A DNA stretch of 64,000 bases from JACJYC01 sp964558465 (lineage in GTDB: Bacteria > Bacteroidota > Bacteroidia > Chitinophagales > Saprospiraceae): assembly GCA_964558465.1 (NCBI GenBank), contig CAZLEF010000029.1:1-64000 (forward strand), written 5' to 3'. This document shows, one piece after another, positions 7,239-16,643 of the stretch; positions within the stretch are counted from its first letter, which is position 1, and the number at the start of each line of letters is the position of its first letter. The translations under genes and the position numbers were made by a program. Under the pieces are notes generated by a model. That model was not told the DNA's origin. It ran no database searches and saw only the letters and a program-made list of their open reading frames with translations.

Positions 7239-9365
7239 ATGAAATCTTTATTTACACTCCTCATCCTATTGGGACTGCTGAACAATGTGGTGGGTCAGGA
7301 CACCTATCACAATACCCTCAAAATGCAACTCCAGTCGTCTTACAGCCTGACCGGCGGCGACTGGGTGTTCCAGAACACGGAAAATGCCGTCCTGGCCGCC
7401 GATATCATTTACGGAAATGTCACCAACACGGTGCAAAACGCCTCCGGGCAGGATTTTTCCAAATTTGTCCAGCTTGGCGTCACCGCTACACCGGGCCCGC
7501 AGTGGAGTACGGGTTATCAGTTGCGCACCATCGCCCCGGTAAACGCCGGCGACGTGCTCCTGCTGGTCGTCTGGATGCGGTCGGTAAACAACCCCGGCAA
7601 GGTCTCCCTGGTGATGGACAACGCCACCACCTATGTGCCGGAATTCAACCTGGAGTATCCCGTACAAACCGCCTGGCAGCAGTACCTGATCCCGTTTGAG
7701 GCTTCCGCCAATTTTGTTACCGGCAACCTGGAAATCGCCATCCAACTCAACTGGCAGACGCAAACCCTCCAGATCGGCGGCCTCGCCCTGCTTAATTACG
7801 GCGCAACCTACGATCTGGAGGATATGCCCCGCCTGATCCGCAACGACCAATACGAAGGCTGGGAACCCGACGCGCCCTGGCGCGCGCAGGCCGCCGCCCG
7901 AATCGAACAGATCCGGAAAGCCGATATGAATATACAGGTGAAAGACCAATTGGGCAACCCAGTCGAGGGCGCAGCGGTGGAAGTGAAGATGCTGCAACAT
8001 GAATTTGGTTTCGGCAGCGCTGTTGTAGCCGCCAGACTAATGGGAAATACCGCGCAAGACCTGAACTACCGCAACAAGCTGCTCAACCTCGACGGCGCCG
8101 GCCACGGGTTCAATACCGTCGTTTTCGAAAACGATACCAAATGGAATGCCTGGGAACAAAACTGGTTTGGAACCACCCCGGCGCAAAAGGCCCAGGCGAC
8201 CCAGTGGCTGCGCGACCGCGATATCACCGTCAGGGGCCATACCCTCCTTTGGCCCAGCTGGGGCAATATGCCCGCCGATATTCAAAATAATCAGGGCAAC
8301 CCCACCTACCTGCTCAACCGGATCCGCGACCATATCGAGGATATTGTTACTTACCCGGGTATCGAAGGCAATTTTGTTGATTGGGACGTCCTGAATGAAA
8401 TCTCCGTCCTCAACGACCTCGCCAACGCCCTGAAAGGCAAACCCGGATACGCCACCGGCCGCGAAGTTTATGTGGACGTATTCAACAAATTACTGGAAGT
8501 CGATCCCGACGCGGTCACTTATATCAACGACTATACCACCTTCGGCAACGGCAGCATCCGTGGCCATGACGGCATCCTGAAATCCTATATCCAGGAAATT
8601 GAAGGCGCGGGCTTGCAGACCGACGGCATCGGCTTTCAGGCGCATATCGGCGCTTTCCCCAGTTCCATTCCAGGAATTTACAGTATCCTTGAGGATTTCC
8701 ACAACACCTTCGACACCCGGGCCAAAATCACCGAATTTGATATGAACCCCTTGATCGACGATGAATTGGCCGCCGCCTACCTGACCGATTTTTATACCAT
8801 CTGTTTCAGCCACGAAAGTATGGACGGCATTCTCATGTGGGGTTTCTGGGACGGCGGCCACTGGTTCAACAACGCGCCCTTGTTTCGTCAGGACTGGAGT
8901 CTCAAACCCGCCGGCCAGGCCTTCAACGACCTGGTTTTTAACCAGTGGTGGACCCATGAAACCGGCACAACCGGCCCGGATGGACAGTTTAACCTTCGCG
9001 GGTTCAAAGGCCAATACGAAATCAAAGTGACCTGCAACGGGCAGACCCAGACCCAAACCGTTGCCCTTTCGGATGACCTCGATCTGGAGGTGACCTGCGC
9101 TGCTGCCGTCGCCGCCGGGGAACCGGACCAATCGCCCGGTATCCGAGTTTTCCCCAATCCGGCCCGGGATATGTTCCAGGTTGAATGGCGGGAAGACAAG
9201 GCAGGAACGCTCCGGATCTTTGACCTGATGGGCCGCGAGGTGTTGTCGAAGAACATGGCGCCGGGCAATCAGGTATTGCCGGTTGCCTTGCCGGCGGGTA
9301 TTTATCAATTATCCGCCAGGTCAGTCGGCCGGACATGGATGAAAAGGGTGGTGGTTGCGCCGTGA
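7239..9365 (+). CDS. Secreted GH10 endo-1,4-beta-xylanase with carbohydrate-binding module and T9SS sorting domain
   Basis: A 708-residue modular enzyme that should cleave xylan outside the cell. Order: signal peptide (1-19, ending VVGQ), a CBM4/9-like beta-sandwich (about 25-185), the GH10 barrel (about 230-570), a short beta domain (about 580-635) and a C-terminal T9SS type A sorting domain starting FPNPARD and ending MKRVVVAP. The acid/base glutamate is E387 in DVLNEI and the nucleophile is E499 in ITEFDMN. The linker motif VKDQLGNPVEGAAVEV just before the barrel is typical of Bacteroidota GH10 proteins. No SusC/SusD pair is nearby, so it is not part of a classical polysaccharide utilisation locus. 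Confidence 0.93.
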   Translation: MKSLFTLLILLGLLNNVVGQDTYHNTLKMQLQSSYSLTGGDWVFQNTENAVLAADIIYGNVTNTVQNASGQDFSKFVQLGVTATPGPQWSTGYQLRTIAPVNAGDVLLLVVWMRSVNNPGKVSLVMDNATTYVPEFNLEYPVQTAWQQYLIPFEASANFVTGNLEIAIQLNWQTQTLQIGGLALLNYGATYDLEDMPRLIRNDQYEGWEPDAPWRAQAAARIEQIRKADMNIQVKDQLGNPVEGAAVEVKMLQHEFGFGSAVVAARLMGNTAQDLNYRNKLLNLDGAGHGFNTVVFENDTKWNAWEQNWFGTTPAQKAQATQWLRDRDITVRGHTLLWPSWGNMPADIQNNQGNPTYLLNRIRDHIEDIVTYPGIEGNFVDWDVLNEISVLNDLANALKGKPGYATGREVYVDVFNKLLEVDPDAVTYINDYTTFGNGSIRGHDGILKSYIQEIEGAGLQTDGIGFQAHIGAFPSSIPGIYSILEDFHNTFDTRAKITEFDMNPLIDDELAAAYLTDFYTICFSHESMDGILMWGFWDGGHWFNNAPLFRQDWSLKPAGQAFNDLVFNQWWTHETGTTGPDGQFNLRGFKGQYEIKVTCNGQTQTQTVALSDDLDLEVTCAAAVAAGEPDQSPGIRVFPNPARDMFQVEWREDKAGTLRIFDLMGREVLSKNMAPGNQVLPVALPAGIYQLSARSVGRTWMKRVVVAP

Positions 9366-9491
9366 GACTGACTTAAGTAAGTATATTTTTTAACAGGCCG
9401 CGGATCATAACTGCCGTGATGCCCCCTTGCCCCCTGCTAGTTTAAAACAACCATCCGCTCAAGTGCTATGGCGCGCGCCTTGCGCATCTCT

Positions 9492-9499
9492 TACCTTTG
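9492..9499 (+). promoter_or_regulatory. -7 promoter element TACCTTTG
   Basis: A perfect TAnnTTTG match, 47 bp before the ATG at 9547 of the TPR lipoprotein. It supports that start over the longer open frame beginning at 9427. Confidence 0.55.
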
Positions 9500-9546
9500 C
9501 ACCCGTATTTTCAAACCGATCATCTCAAGTACAAACTTCAAAAACC

Positions 9547-11325
9547 ATGAAACGTCTTTTTGCCCGTTATTTGATGGATCAAAAATTATCCATCCATTTA
9601 TTATTGGTTGCGGCGGCAGTTTTCCTTTTCGCCTGCGGATCGGCCAACCGGAAGTCCCCGGGGTATTCCGAAAACACCGGCGGCCCCACTGCCATCTGTG
9701 CGCCCAAATCGGGTGTGGAAGGGCTCAACACCGAACCCGGCCTAAGCGGCGCCCTCGTGCCCTTGTTCGACGGCCTGACCAACCAATTCACCTATCCGGT
9801 CAGCACCAAAAACAAGCGGGCCCAAAAATACTTCGACCAGGGTCTGATGCTTTCTTATGGATTCAACCACGCTGAAGCAGCCCGGTCATTTCGAGAAATG
9901 ATCCGGCTTGACCCCAACTGCCCTATGGGCTATTGGGGGCTTGCCTACGTACTCGGCCCCAATTACAACTCGACCATGGACCCCACCGCCCTGCCCCAGG
10001 CGCTCGCGGCCGTACAGGAAGCCCGCCTGCGTATGCATAACGCCACCGCGAAAGAACGCGCTCTGATCGAGGCTTTGTCTAAACGGTACCCCCAATCGCG
10101 CGAGGCCGACTTCAAGCCGGGTTACGAAGCGTATGCGGAATCATTAAAAAATTACCGGCGTCAATTCCCCGACGACCCCGATTTTGCTGCTCTGACCGCC
10201 GAGGCGCTGATGGATATGCACCCCTGGGATCTTTGGGAGAAGGACGGACGGCCTAAACCGTGGACGCCGGAGATCATGGGAATTCTCGAGGGAACCCTGG
10301 CCAAACACCCGCAACACGTGCAATCCATCCATCTGTACATACACGCCACCGAGGCCAGTACCGATCCCGAACGCGCATTACCCTACCTGGCAGTCCTGGA
10401 GAAAAAAGTCCCCGGTTCCGGACACCTGGTACACATGCCGTCGCATACCCAGATCAATACAGGCCATTATCACGACGGCGTGATCGCTAATGAAAAGGCT
10501 ATCCTGATCGACAGCCTCTATTTCGAAGCCTGCGCCGCCGACGGGTTGTACGCGCTGGCCTATTACCCCCACAACCGCCACTTTCTGGCCGCCTGCGCCG
10601 CCCTCGAAGGGCAGGGCAAAAAAGCCGTGTCCGCCAGCAAGGTCATGAAAAACTACGTCAGTGATATGCCCCTACTGACCGACCCCTCGCTGGGTTTTCT
10701 CCAGCACTATTACTCCATTCCCTGGTTCATTATGGTCAAATTTGCCTGGTGGGATGAAATCCTGGCCGAACCCCGTCCGGCAGCCGGACTGAAATATCCC
10801 ACCGCCATCTGGGAATACGCCCGGGGTATGGCCTTCTGCAACCGGGGCGACCTGCGCGCGGCAAAAGGCTCCCTCGCGGCCGTCAGCGCGATTGAAACCG
10901 ATACTTCCATCGCCCGCCTTACCATAGTGGACATCAATAAAATACCCGATATCGTCCGCATCGCGCGCCTTGTGCTGGAAGCCGGCATCGCCGCCGCTGA
11001 AAACCGCCCGGAGGAGGCCGTCCAACTGCTCACCGAAGCCGTTGCATTGGAGGATCAGCTCAACTTCAACGAACCGCCCGACTGGTTTTTTTCGATCCGC
11101 CATCATCTGGGTCATGCCCTGACCAAGGCCGGCCGTTACGCTGAAGCGGAAGCCGTGTTCCGCCGCGATCTGCTGGATTACAAAAACAATGGGTGGGCTT
11201 TGAAAGGCCTGCAGATCAGCATGGAGAAACAAGGGAAAAAGGTGGAAGCGGCAAAGGCGGAGGTTCAATACCGGAATGCCTGGAAATACGCGGATGAGGC
11301 CCTGGCGTCGTCGGTGTTGCAGTGA
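9547..11325 (+). CDS. TPR-repeat lipoprotein
   Basis: A 592-residue predicted lipoprotein with tetratricopeptide repeats. The chosen ATG lies downstream of a good -7 element and gives a signal peptide with lipobox-like LFAC, so Cys30 would be lipidated. Helical repeats are clear near AQKYFDQGLMLSYGFNHAEA and RLDPNCPMGYWGLAYVLGP at the N-terminal end, and again near the C-terminus (GRYAEAEAVFRRDLLDYKNNG). The middle carries conserved His/Asp-rich stretches (HLYIHATEAS, HMPSHTQINTGHYHD). Such proteins are common in Bacteroidota, but their role is not established. Confidence 0.78.
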   Translation: MKRLFARYLMDQKLSIHLLLVAAAVFLFACGSANRKSPGYSENTGGPTAICAPKSGVEGLNTEPGLSGALVPLFDGLTNQFTYPVSTKNKRAQKYFDQGLMLSYGFNHAEAARSFREMIRLDPNCPMGYWGLAYVLGPNYNSTMDPTALPQALAAVQEARLRMHNATAKERALIEALSKRYPQSREADFKPGYEAYAESLKNYRRQFPDDPDFAALTAEALMDMHPWDLWEKDGRPKPWTPEIMGILEGTLAKHPQHVQSIHLYIHATEASTDPERALPYLAVLEKKVPGSGHLVHMPSHTQINTGHYHDGVIANEKAILIDSLYFEACAADGLYALAYYPHNRHFLAACAALEGQGKKAVSASKVMKNYVSDMPLLTDPSLGFLQHYYSIPWFIMVKFAWWDEILAEPRPAAGLKYPTAIWEYARGMAFCNRGDLRAAKGSLAAVSAIETDTSIARLTIVDINKIPDIVRIARLVLEAGIAAAENRPEEAVQLLTEAVALEDQLNFNEPPDWFFSIRHHLGHALTKAGRYAEAEAVFRRDLLDYKNNGWALKGLQISMEKQGKKVEAAKAEVQYRNAWKYADEALASSVLQ

Positions 11326-11368
11326 CCGTTTGTCCGATTTTTACTATTCAAAAACGGAAGACTGTGCG

Positions 11369-11376
11369 TAATTTTG
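11369..11376 (+). promoter_or_regulatory. -7 promoter element TAATTTTG
   Basis: A match to TAnnTTTG, 43 bp before the ATG at 11420 of the serine hydrolase gene. It makes the frame's earlier opening at 11393 less likely as the start. Confidence 0.5.
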
Positions 11377-11419
11377 GCTGTTTTGAACAAGTTTGTTTAC
11401 TTTTCAGCAAAAAAGCACC

Positions 11420-12949
11420 ATGAAATTGCGGGCAGCCTTCTTTTTTCTCTATTGTTTTTCTGGAACTCCTTTTGTACAATCGCAAGCCGGTTTCCCGGAT
11501 CTGCGCGAAAAATTTCAGCATACCCTGGATAGCCTCGTTGCTGCCGACGCCTTGCCGGGCGCCACCCTGGCCATCGTACTGCCCGACGGACGCCTCATCA
11601 GCCTGGCGGCCGGATACGAAGACCTGGAGGTGAAAAAACCGATGCCGGCCGGCGGCCGGATGTTTACCGGGAGCACCGGAAAAACCTTCGTTTCTGCGGT
11701 CGCCCTGCAACTGGCCTCGGAAGGGAAAATCGACCTGGATAGGAAAGTGGCCGCCTGGTTTCAATCAGAGAAAGACGCCTGGTACCACCGCCTGCCCAAT
11801 GCTGCCGATCTGACCGTCCGCTCCCTGATGAATCACACCAGCGGCCTGCCCCGGTATATCTTCCAGGATGCGTTTTTGAATGCCGTCAAGGCCGACCCCA
11901 TGCGGTCGTGGACCCCGCAGGAATGTCTGTCGGTGCTGCTTGGCATGGCGCCCGTCCATCCGGTCGGCAAGGGCTGGGGGTACTCCGATACCAATTACCT
12001 GCTGCTCGGTCTGATCATCGAAAAAGCCGGCGGAGATACGTTTTACAACCAGGCTCAAAAACGCCTGCTCGAACCTTTCCATCTCCGGAATACCTACCCG
12101 TCCACCCAGCGCGCTTTGCCCGGCCTGGTGCAGGCCTATGTTGGCGATCAAAATTTTCTCAGCTTACCCCCCAAAACGGTGGAAAACGGCCAGTATGCCA
12201 TCAATCCGCAATTTGAATGGTGCGGCGGCGGCTTCGTCACCAATGTGGAAGATATGGCCTTCTGGATGAAATGGCTGCACGGCGGCAAGGTACTCGACCC
12301 GGAAATATACCGTCAATTGGTCCAGCCGGTGGATTTCAGGACCGGCCAGCCTGCAACAGCGGGTTACGGCCTGGGCACTTTCGTCTGGCAAACCCCACAG
12401 GGCAGGTTCCTCGGGCACGCAGGCGTGATGCCCGGTTACCTCACTCAGGCAGAATACTCGGAAAAATACGGGTTCGCCGTTGCCTTTCAGACCAATACCG
12501 ACCAGGGCATGGGCCGCAAACACCACGCCCATGCGCAGCGTTTCGCCCGCCTGGCGGAGGTTTACCTGGATGCCCTCCGCGCCGCCGACGAAAAGGCCGT
12601 CCTGGACAATTTCCGGCAGCAGGCCGATTGCTGGAACAAGGGTGATATCGATTGTTATATGACGGCCTACCTGCACTCCGACAGCATCCGTACCATCTCT
12701 TCCGGCGGATTTACCTACGGGTACGAAAATATCCGGCAGAATTACCTCAAACATTTTCCCGCGGGAAAAATGGGGAAACTGCACTTTGATAAAATAAACA
12801 TTACCCACCTGGGTGAAGCCGCCTGTTACGTCGTCGGGCGCTTCAACCTCGCCTACCCCGACCGGACGGAACTGACACAGGGGTACTTTTCGGTGCTGAT
12901 GCAAAAAATGGATGGGAAGTGGCTGATGGTGAGCGATCATTCGGGGTAG
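11420..12949 (+). CDS. Serine hydrolase (beta-lactamase/class C-like) fused to an NTF2-like domain
   Basis: A 509-residue secreted protein. After a signal peptide (1-22) comes a class C beta-lactamase-like domain: SxxK at 85-88 (STGK), Tyr188 in YSD at the YxN position, and GHAGVMPG at the KTG-like position. These catalytic residues fit an esterase or D-aminopeptidase/carboxypeptidase-type serine hydrolase rather than an assured beta-lactamase. The last ~120 residues form a separate SnoaL/NTF2-like domain (from AVLDNFRQQADCWNKGDIDC to MDGKWLMVSDHSG). The substrate is unknown. The gene has its own -7 element and stands between the TPR lipoprotein and an AT-rich small gene. Confidence 0.83.
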   Translation: MKLRAAFFFLYCFSGTPFVQSQAGFPDLREKFQHTLDSLVAADALPGATLAIVLPDGRLISLAAGYEDLEVKKPMPAGGRMFTGSTGKTFVSAVALQLASEGKIDLDRKVAAWFQSEKDAWYHRLPNAADLTVRSLMNHTSGLPRYIFQDAFLNAVKADPMRSWTPQECLSVLLGMAPVHPVGKGWGYSDTNYLLLGLIIEKAGGDTFYNQAQKRLLEPFHLRNTYPSTQRALPGLVQAYVGDQNFLSLPPKTVENGQYAINPQFEWCGGGFVTNVEDMAFWMKWLHGGKVLDPEIYRQLVQPVDFRTGQPATAGYGLGTFVWQTPQGRFLGHAGVMPGYLTQAEYSEKYGFAVAFQTNTDQGMGRKHHAHAQRFARLAEVYLDALRAADEKAVLDNFRQQADCWNKGDIDCYMTAYLHSDSIRTISSGGFTYGYENIRQNYLKHFPAGKMGKLHFDKINITHLGEAACYVVGRFNLAYPDRTELTQGYFSVLMQKMDGKWLMVSDHSG

Positions 12950-12985
12950 AGAAAATACAAAAAAACCATCCCATATTGAACCCAA

Positions 12986-13492
12986 ATGCAAATAATAATG
13001 GATAAAAATATTACTTTGATGCTATTTAATGAGAAGGAAAACGGTAATGCCGTTTTTTATTTCTCAGGCTTACCTATATTGCAAACCCTTTCAGAATTAC
13101 CTGAAAGTTATCGTTTAAAGGAATTGAAATTATCAGCGTCAAATCAACGGAATTCAGTCTACGATAAAGATGTTAATAAGAATAATTCATTGAAAGATTT
13201 AATTGCGTTTTTTGTTTTAAATGACGACTATAGCATTGATAACATGGATGCTTTATTGCAAAATGACATAAAAATTTCAGTGCATGACGACAATGAAGTC
13301 ACCTTCTCTTTTCCAAAACAGGTAAGATATAAACAATTGATAAAAAAAATACTAAATGACTATAATTACCATCCGGACAAAGTTTTGGCATACCTTGCAG
13401 CCAATAAAAATCAATATTTATCGATTAAAAAGCCGGATATTTTAGAGAAGAAATACGCGGATTTTAAGGAATATTGGCGTGAAAACGATTAA
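12986..13492 (+). CDS. Hypothetical protein, AT-rich gene
   Basis: A 168-residue protein that I do not recognise. It is acidic/lysine-rich with no signal peptide or membrane helix, and ends in LEKKYADFKEYWREND. A second in-frame ATG at 12998 could be the real start. Base composition is far more AT-rich than the flanking hydrolase and DUF2024 genes, which suggests recent acquisition. It lies 24 nt upstream of the DUF2024 gene and may be co-transcribed with it. Confidence 0.6.
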   Translation: MQIIMDKNITLMLFNEKENGNAVFYFSGLPILQTLSELPESYRLKELKLSASNQRNSVYDKDVNKNNSLKDLIAFFVLNDDYSIDNMDALLQNDIKISVHDDNEVTFSFPKQVRYKQLIKKILNDYNYHPDKVLAYLAANKNQYLSIKKPDILEKKYADFKEYWREND

Positions 13493-13516
13493 AATCAAAA
13501 AATACCTGCCACACCC

Positions 13517-13906
13517 ATGCAAGTAGCCGTTTGGGATACCTTCGTCAAAAAACAGGATGGCGCCGTTCTGCACTTCGACATCATCGTGCCCGACCACCTG
13601 AAAGACCCCGAAGTCCTTTTTGGTTTCGGACAAGCCTACCTCGCCCTCCGGGGAGAATCAGGCAGTAAACTGGATACCGAAGAATGCCGGTTTTGCCATA
13701 TCGAACAACCCGGCCCGGAAATGATAGAAGCCATCGAACGGCAAGGGTATTATATCCTGGAGATGGACGATATTCCGGCCCAATTGCCCCCGGACCCCAG
13801 CCGGCGAGATCTGGTCCTGCATCTGAAAGCCCACTTTAAAGAATATCGCTTTATGGATTTCAGGGGAAAAACGGCAGAGGAACTTTGGCAATTGATTCAG
13901 GGTTAA
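13517..13906 (+). CDS. DUF2024 family protein
   Basis: A 129-residue protein. The opening MQVAVWDTFVKKQDGAVLHF and the conserved CRFCHIE (about 55-61) are the hallmarks of DUF2024, a small soluble family of unknown function. The C-terminal part, with LILQ-type helices after residue 80, is longer than in the shortest members. The CRFCH cysteines and histidine might bind metal, but this is not known. Confidence 0.75.
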   Translation: MQVAVWDTFVKKQDGAVLHFDIIVPDHLKDPEVLFGFGQAYLALRGESGSKLDTEECRFCHIEQPGPEMIEAIERQGYYILEMDDIPAQLPPDPSRRDLVLHLKAHFKEYRFMDFRGKTAEELWQLIQG

Positions 13907-13998
13907 CCTTTTGAGAAACGCCGTTTACCTGACTTTTCTCTCTGGTTAGAGGACTATCCGCTCAACTACCGATAACCACAATTAACATGCAAATCAAG

Positions 13999-14040
13999 GG
14001 TTCATTGTGGTTTATTATAGTTTATTATGGTTCATGATCG
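13999..14040. repeat. Four 10-bp units (GGTTTATTAT type)
   Basis: GGTTCATTGT, GGTTTATTAT, AGTTTATTAT and GGTTCATGAT follow one another without a gap, just beyond the 3' end of the GH5 gene. They match the 10-bp family found at 37401-37490. Confidence 0.7.
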
Positions 14041-14072
14041 TTAACGGCCGGCCAACAACCCCAAACCCCAAA

Positions 14073-15176
14073 CTATCTATTTTTCTGAAACCAAATATGT
14101 TCGGGAACCACCAACCCATAACTCTTCGCATCAAACACCCCAAAACCCCCACTTTTCAGATCCCAGGCCGACCAACTGATCTTGTGCCGCTCAAACAATG
14201 TGATCATATCGCCGTACCACCGGTTGCGCATCCCGGCGGGCACGGTGCTCAGGCAGCCGAACTCGCCGCAGTACAATTGCAAATTCAGCTCTTTCGCTTT
14301 ATCCAATGCAGGTTTCATCACGGCCTCCAACTGGTCGATGCCCATGTACTCCCGGGTATACTGACGGATCTCATCCCGGATGGCCTGTGGCAAATCCAGC
14401 GTATCCTTCGGGTCGATGGATACGCCGGGGTAATGGATGGGGCCCGCGTAATCCCGGATATCCGTCCAGGAGGCTTTGTAATGGGTGATGATATGGGGCG
14501 TGTAACAGTGGAAACTCAGCACGATGTTCCGGTCGTTTTCCGGCACTTTCAGGTAGGGAAAATACCGGGCGGCCTGCCAGCGGTTGGGCCCGATAAAGAT
14601 CACCCGTTTGGGCTCTTTGGCCCGGACGGCGTCGTAGGCCAGGCGGAAGACTTTGTTCCAGTCTTCGTGGTCCCTGGCCACCGATTCGTTGAGCAGTTCA
14701 TACGCTACATTTTTGAGGGGATATTTTTGCAATTCATCCGAAAGCTGCTCCCAGAGTCGCACAAATTTTTCCTGTTCTTTCGGGTCTTTGAACAGGGGCG
14801 GGTCGTCGTCCAGAAAATAATGCGAGCGGATGATGTGCAGGTCGACGATGGCCTTCAGCCGGTGTTTTTTCATCCAGCCGAGGGCCTGGTGCAACAAACG
14901 GAAGGCTTCCGGCTCTTTGTTTCCCTGTTCATCCCACATCTGTTCCTCGTCGATGGGAATGCGAATATGGTCAAAACCCGCTTTGGCGACGGCCGCTACG
15001 TCCTTTTCCGTAAAATAGGCCTGGCGCGCCTCGCCCCTCGCCCTGCTTTGCGAAAGCCAGTGGCTGATATTGACGCCGCGGTGGATATTAAAGACTATGG
15101 GAAGTTTGGTTTTTTGCCCCAAAAGTGCGGTGGACAAACCCAGGAAAAGGAGGATCAGAACCGGCAAGTATTTCAT
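14073..15176 (-). CDS. Secreted glycoside hydrolase family 5 (cellulase-type)
   Basis: A 367-residue enzyme with a signal peptide (about 1-20, ending LLGQ) and a single GH5 barrel. Early motifs RGVNISHWLS and FDHIRIPIDEEQMW are typical. The acid/base is E164 in YELLNES and the nucleophile is E305 in YCGEFG; WSAWDLKSGGFGV closes the barrel. It should cleave beta-1,4- (or related) glucans or mannans after export. There is no T9SS tail, so it may stay periplasmic. Possible -7 sequence TATCTTTC lies at 15216-15223 on the minus strand. It pairs functionally with the GH10 xylanase 5 kb away in plant-polymer breakdown. Confidence 0.9.
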   Translation of the reverse strand: MKYLPVLILLFLGLSTALLGQKTKLPIVFNIHRGVNISHWLSQSRARGEARQAYFTEKDVAAVAKAGFDHIRIPIDEEQMWDEQGNKEPEAFRLLHQALGWMKKHRLKAIVDLHIIRSHYFLDDDPPLFKDPKEQEKFVRLWEQLSDELQKYPLKNVAYELLNESVARDHEDWNKVFRLAYDAVRAKEPKRVIFIGPNRWQAARYFPYLKVPENDRNIVLSFHCYTPHIITHYKASWTDIRDYAGPIHYPGVSIDPKDTLDLPQAIRDEIRQYTREYMGIDQLEAVMKPALDKAKELNLQLYCGEFGCLSTVPAGMRNRWYGDMITLFERHKISWSAWDLKSGGFGVFDAKSYGLVVPEHIWFQKNR

Positions 15177-15402
15177 ATAGAAGGAATGGTTGGTTGAAAA
15201 TAGAAAACCCTGGCTGAAAGATACGTTTTTTATAGTGAAACGGGAAACGGTTGATACAGAAGCCAGGGAGAGTGAAAGGGCCTTTTACAAGTTTGTGGGG
15301 GTGTTTTCTTTTTGAAGTATCGTATATTTACCGGAAGATTTTCAAAGCGGGCAGTCCTTGGTGTGACGATCCTTAACCATACGTTCCTTTACGTCTGATG
15401 CG

Positions 15403-15744
15403 ATGGATAAAAATCTGAATTTACGGTTTCGCGTTTGGGTTTTTGCAGATGAAACACCTTTCCTGGGGGTAGGACCTATTGAACTGCTGGAACAAATCAG
15501 GAAACATGGGTCCATTGCAAAAGGCGCTGCAGCCATGAAAATGTCTTACCGAAAGGCCTGGCAATTGGTGAAGAACATGAATGAAATAGCAGACCAACCG
15601 CTCGTGGTTACACAGTTGGGCGGCAAAACCGGAGGTGGCGCCCAGATCACGGAAGAAGGTGAAAAGGTAGTCCGCCAGTATCACCTTCTGGAGAAGGAGA
15701 TGGAAGCCTTCCTCCAGGGGAAAATGAAATCCATGAAGTGGTAG
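15403..15744 (+). CDS. ModE-type winged-helix regulator (DNA-binding domain only)
   Basis: A 113-residue protein corresponding to the N-terminal winged-helix domain of ModE, the molybdate-responsive regulator. Typical stretches are FLGVGPIELLEQIRKHGSIA, AAAMKMSYRKAW and LGGKTGGGAQIT. The C-terminal molbindin (Mop) domains of full ModE are missing, as is common in short homologues, so how molybdate would be sensed is unclear. The gene lies 67 nt upstream of modA on the same strand and is its likely regulator. Confidence 0.85.
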   Translation: MDKNLNLRFRVWVFADETPFLGVGPIELLEQIRKHGSIAKGAAAMKMSYRKAWQLVKNMNEIADQPLVVTQLGGKTGGGAQITEEGEKVVRQYHLLEKEMEAFLQGKMKSMKW

Positions 15745-15811
15745 TTTTTTTTAAAACCGCTATGCATTATGAAACATACTGCTATAAAAACCGGATAATT
15801 TCTTTAATGAA

Positions 15812-16609
15812 ATGAAAATCATTTTTTCAACCATCGGGTTTTTGATCTCCTGCGTTTTTTTGTGGCCGGCATGTGGGAATGTGGCCGACAAAGACCATCG
15901 AAAGGAAGAAACAAACCGGCGCATTACCCTTGCGGTTGCGGCAAATATGCAATTTGTGATCGGGGAACTCACCCAAACATTTCAGGAACAAACCGGCATC
16001 GCCTGCGAGTTGGTGATCAGTTCATCCGGCAAACTGACCGCGCAAATCGCGGAAGGGGCGCCTTATGATGTTTTGGTGTCGGCTGACATGAAATATCCCA
16101 ACGAAATTCTTAGCAAAGGCCTGGCTGCCACACCGCCCAAAGTTTATGGGCGCGGAAAACTGGCGCTTTGGTCAATGGTGGAGGGGTTCACCCCGTCCCT
16201 GGAATCCCTGACGGATGAAACGGTCAAACATATAGCCCTGGCAAATCCCAAAACGGCGCCCTACGGTATTGCCGCGGTGGAAGTTTTAAAAAACCACCAA
16301 CTGCTCGACAAAGTTGAAAACAAGTTGGTGTATGGGGAAAGTATTTCACAAACCAACCAGTTTATTACCTCCAGATCGGCCGAAGTGGGCTTTACTTCCC
16401 TGTCGGTGGTGTTATCCGCTGAAATGAAAGGGAAAGGGAACTGGATCGCGCTGGACATCCGGTTGTACCCACCTATAGAGCAGGGTGTGGTCGTCATTCA
16501 GCGCAAGGACGGCCCTGTGGATCAGGCCAAAAAATTTTATGATTTCCTCTCCTCGGAGGAGGCAAGGAAGGTATTGACGGCATATGGTTATGAAGTTGAG
16601 GGAATTTAA
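15812..16609 (+). CDS. modA: Molybdate ABC transporter substrate-binding lipoprotein ModA
   Basis: A 265-residue periplasmic binding protein for molybdate/tungstate. A lipoprotein signal ends before Cys21 (FLWPAC). The mature part has the ModA features: LAVAANMQFVI at the start, LVISSSGKLTAQIAEGAPYDV with the oxyanion-binding serines, FTPS...IALANPKTAPYG in the middle and IEQGVVVIQ near the end. First structural gene of modABC, followed 34 nt later by modB. Confidence 0.93.
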   Translation: MKIIFSTIGFLISCVFLWPACGNVADKDHRKEETNRRITLAVAANMQFVIGELTQTFQEQTGIACELVISSSGKLTAQIAEGAPYDVLVSADMKYPNEILSKGLAATPPKVYGRGKLALWSMVEGFTPSLESLTDETVKHIALANPKTAPYGIAAVEVLKNHQLLDKVENKLVYGESISQTNQFITSRSAEVGFTSLSVVLSAEMKGKGNWIALDIRLYPPIEQGVVVIQRKDGPVDQAKKFYDFLSSEEARKVLTAYGYEVEGI

Positions 16610-16643
16610 AATGCAGAATGTAAAATCCTAAATCTAAAAGGGG

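Noticed and set aside
14007..15197. A 396-codon plus-strand frame across the GH5 gene
   Set aside because: It is antisense to a complete GH5 enzyme with both catalytic glutamates and has no signal or motif of its own.
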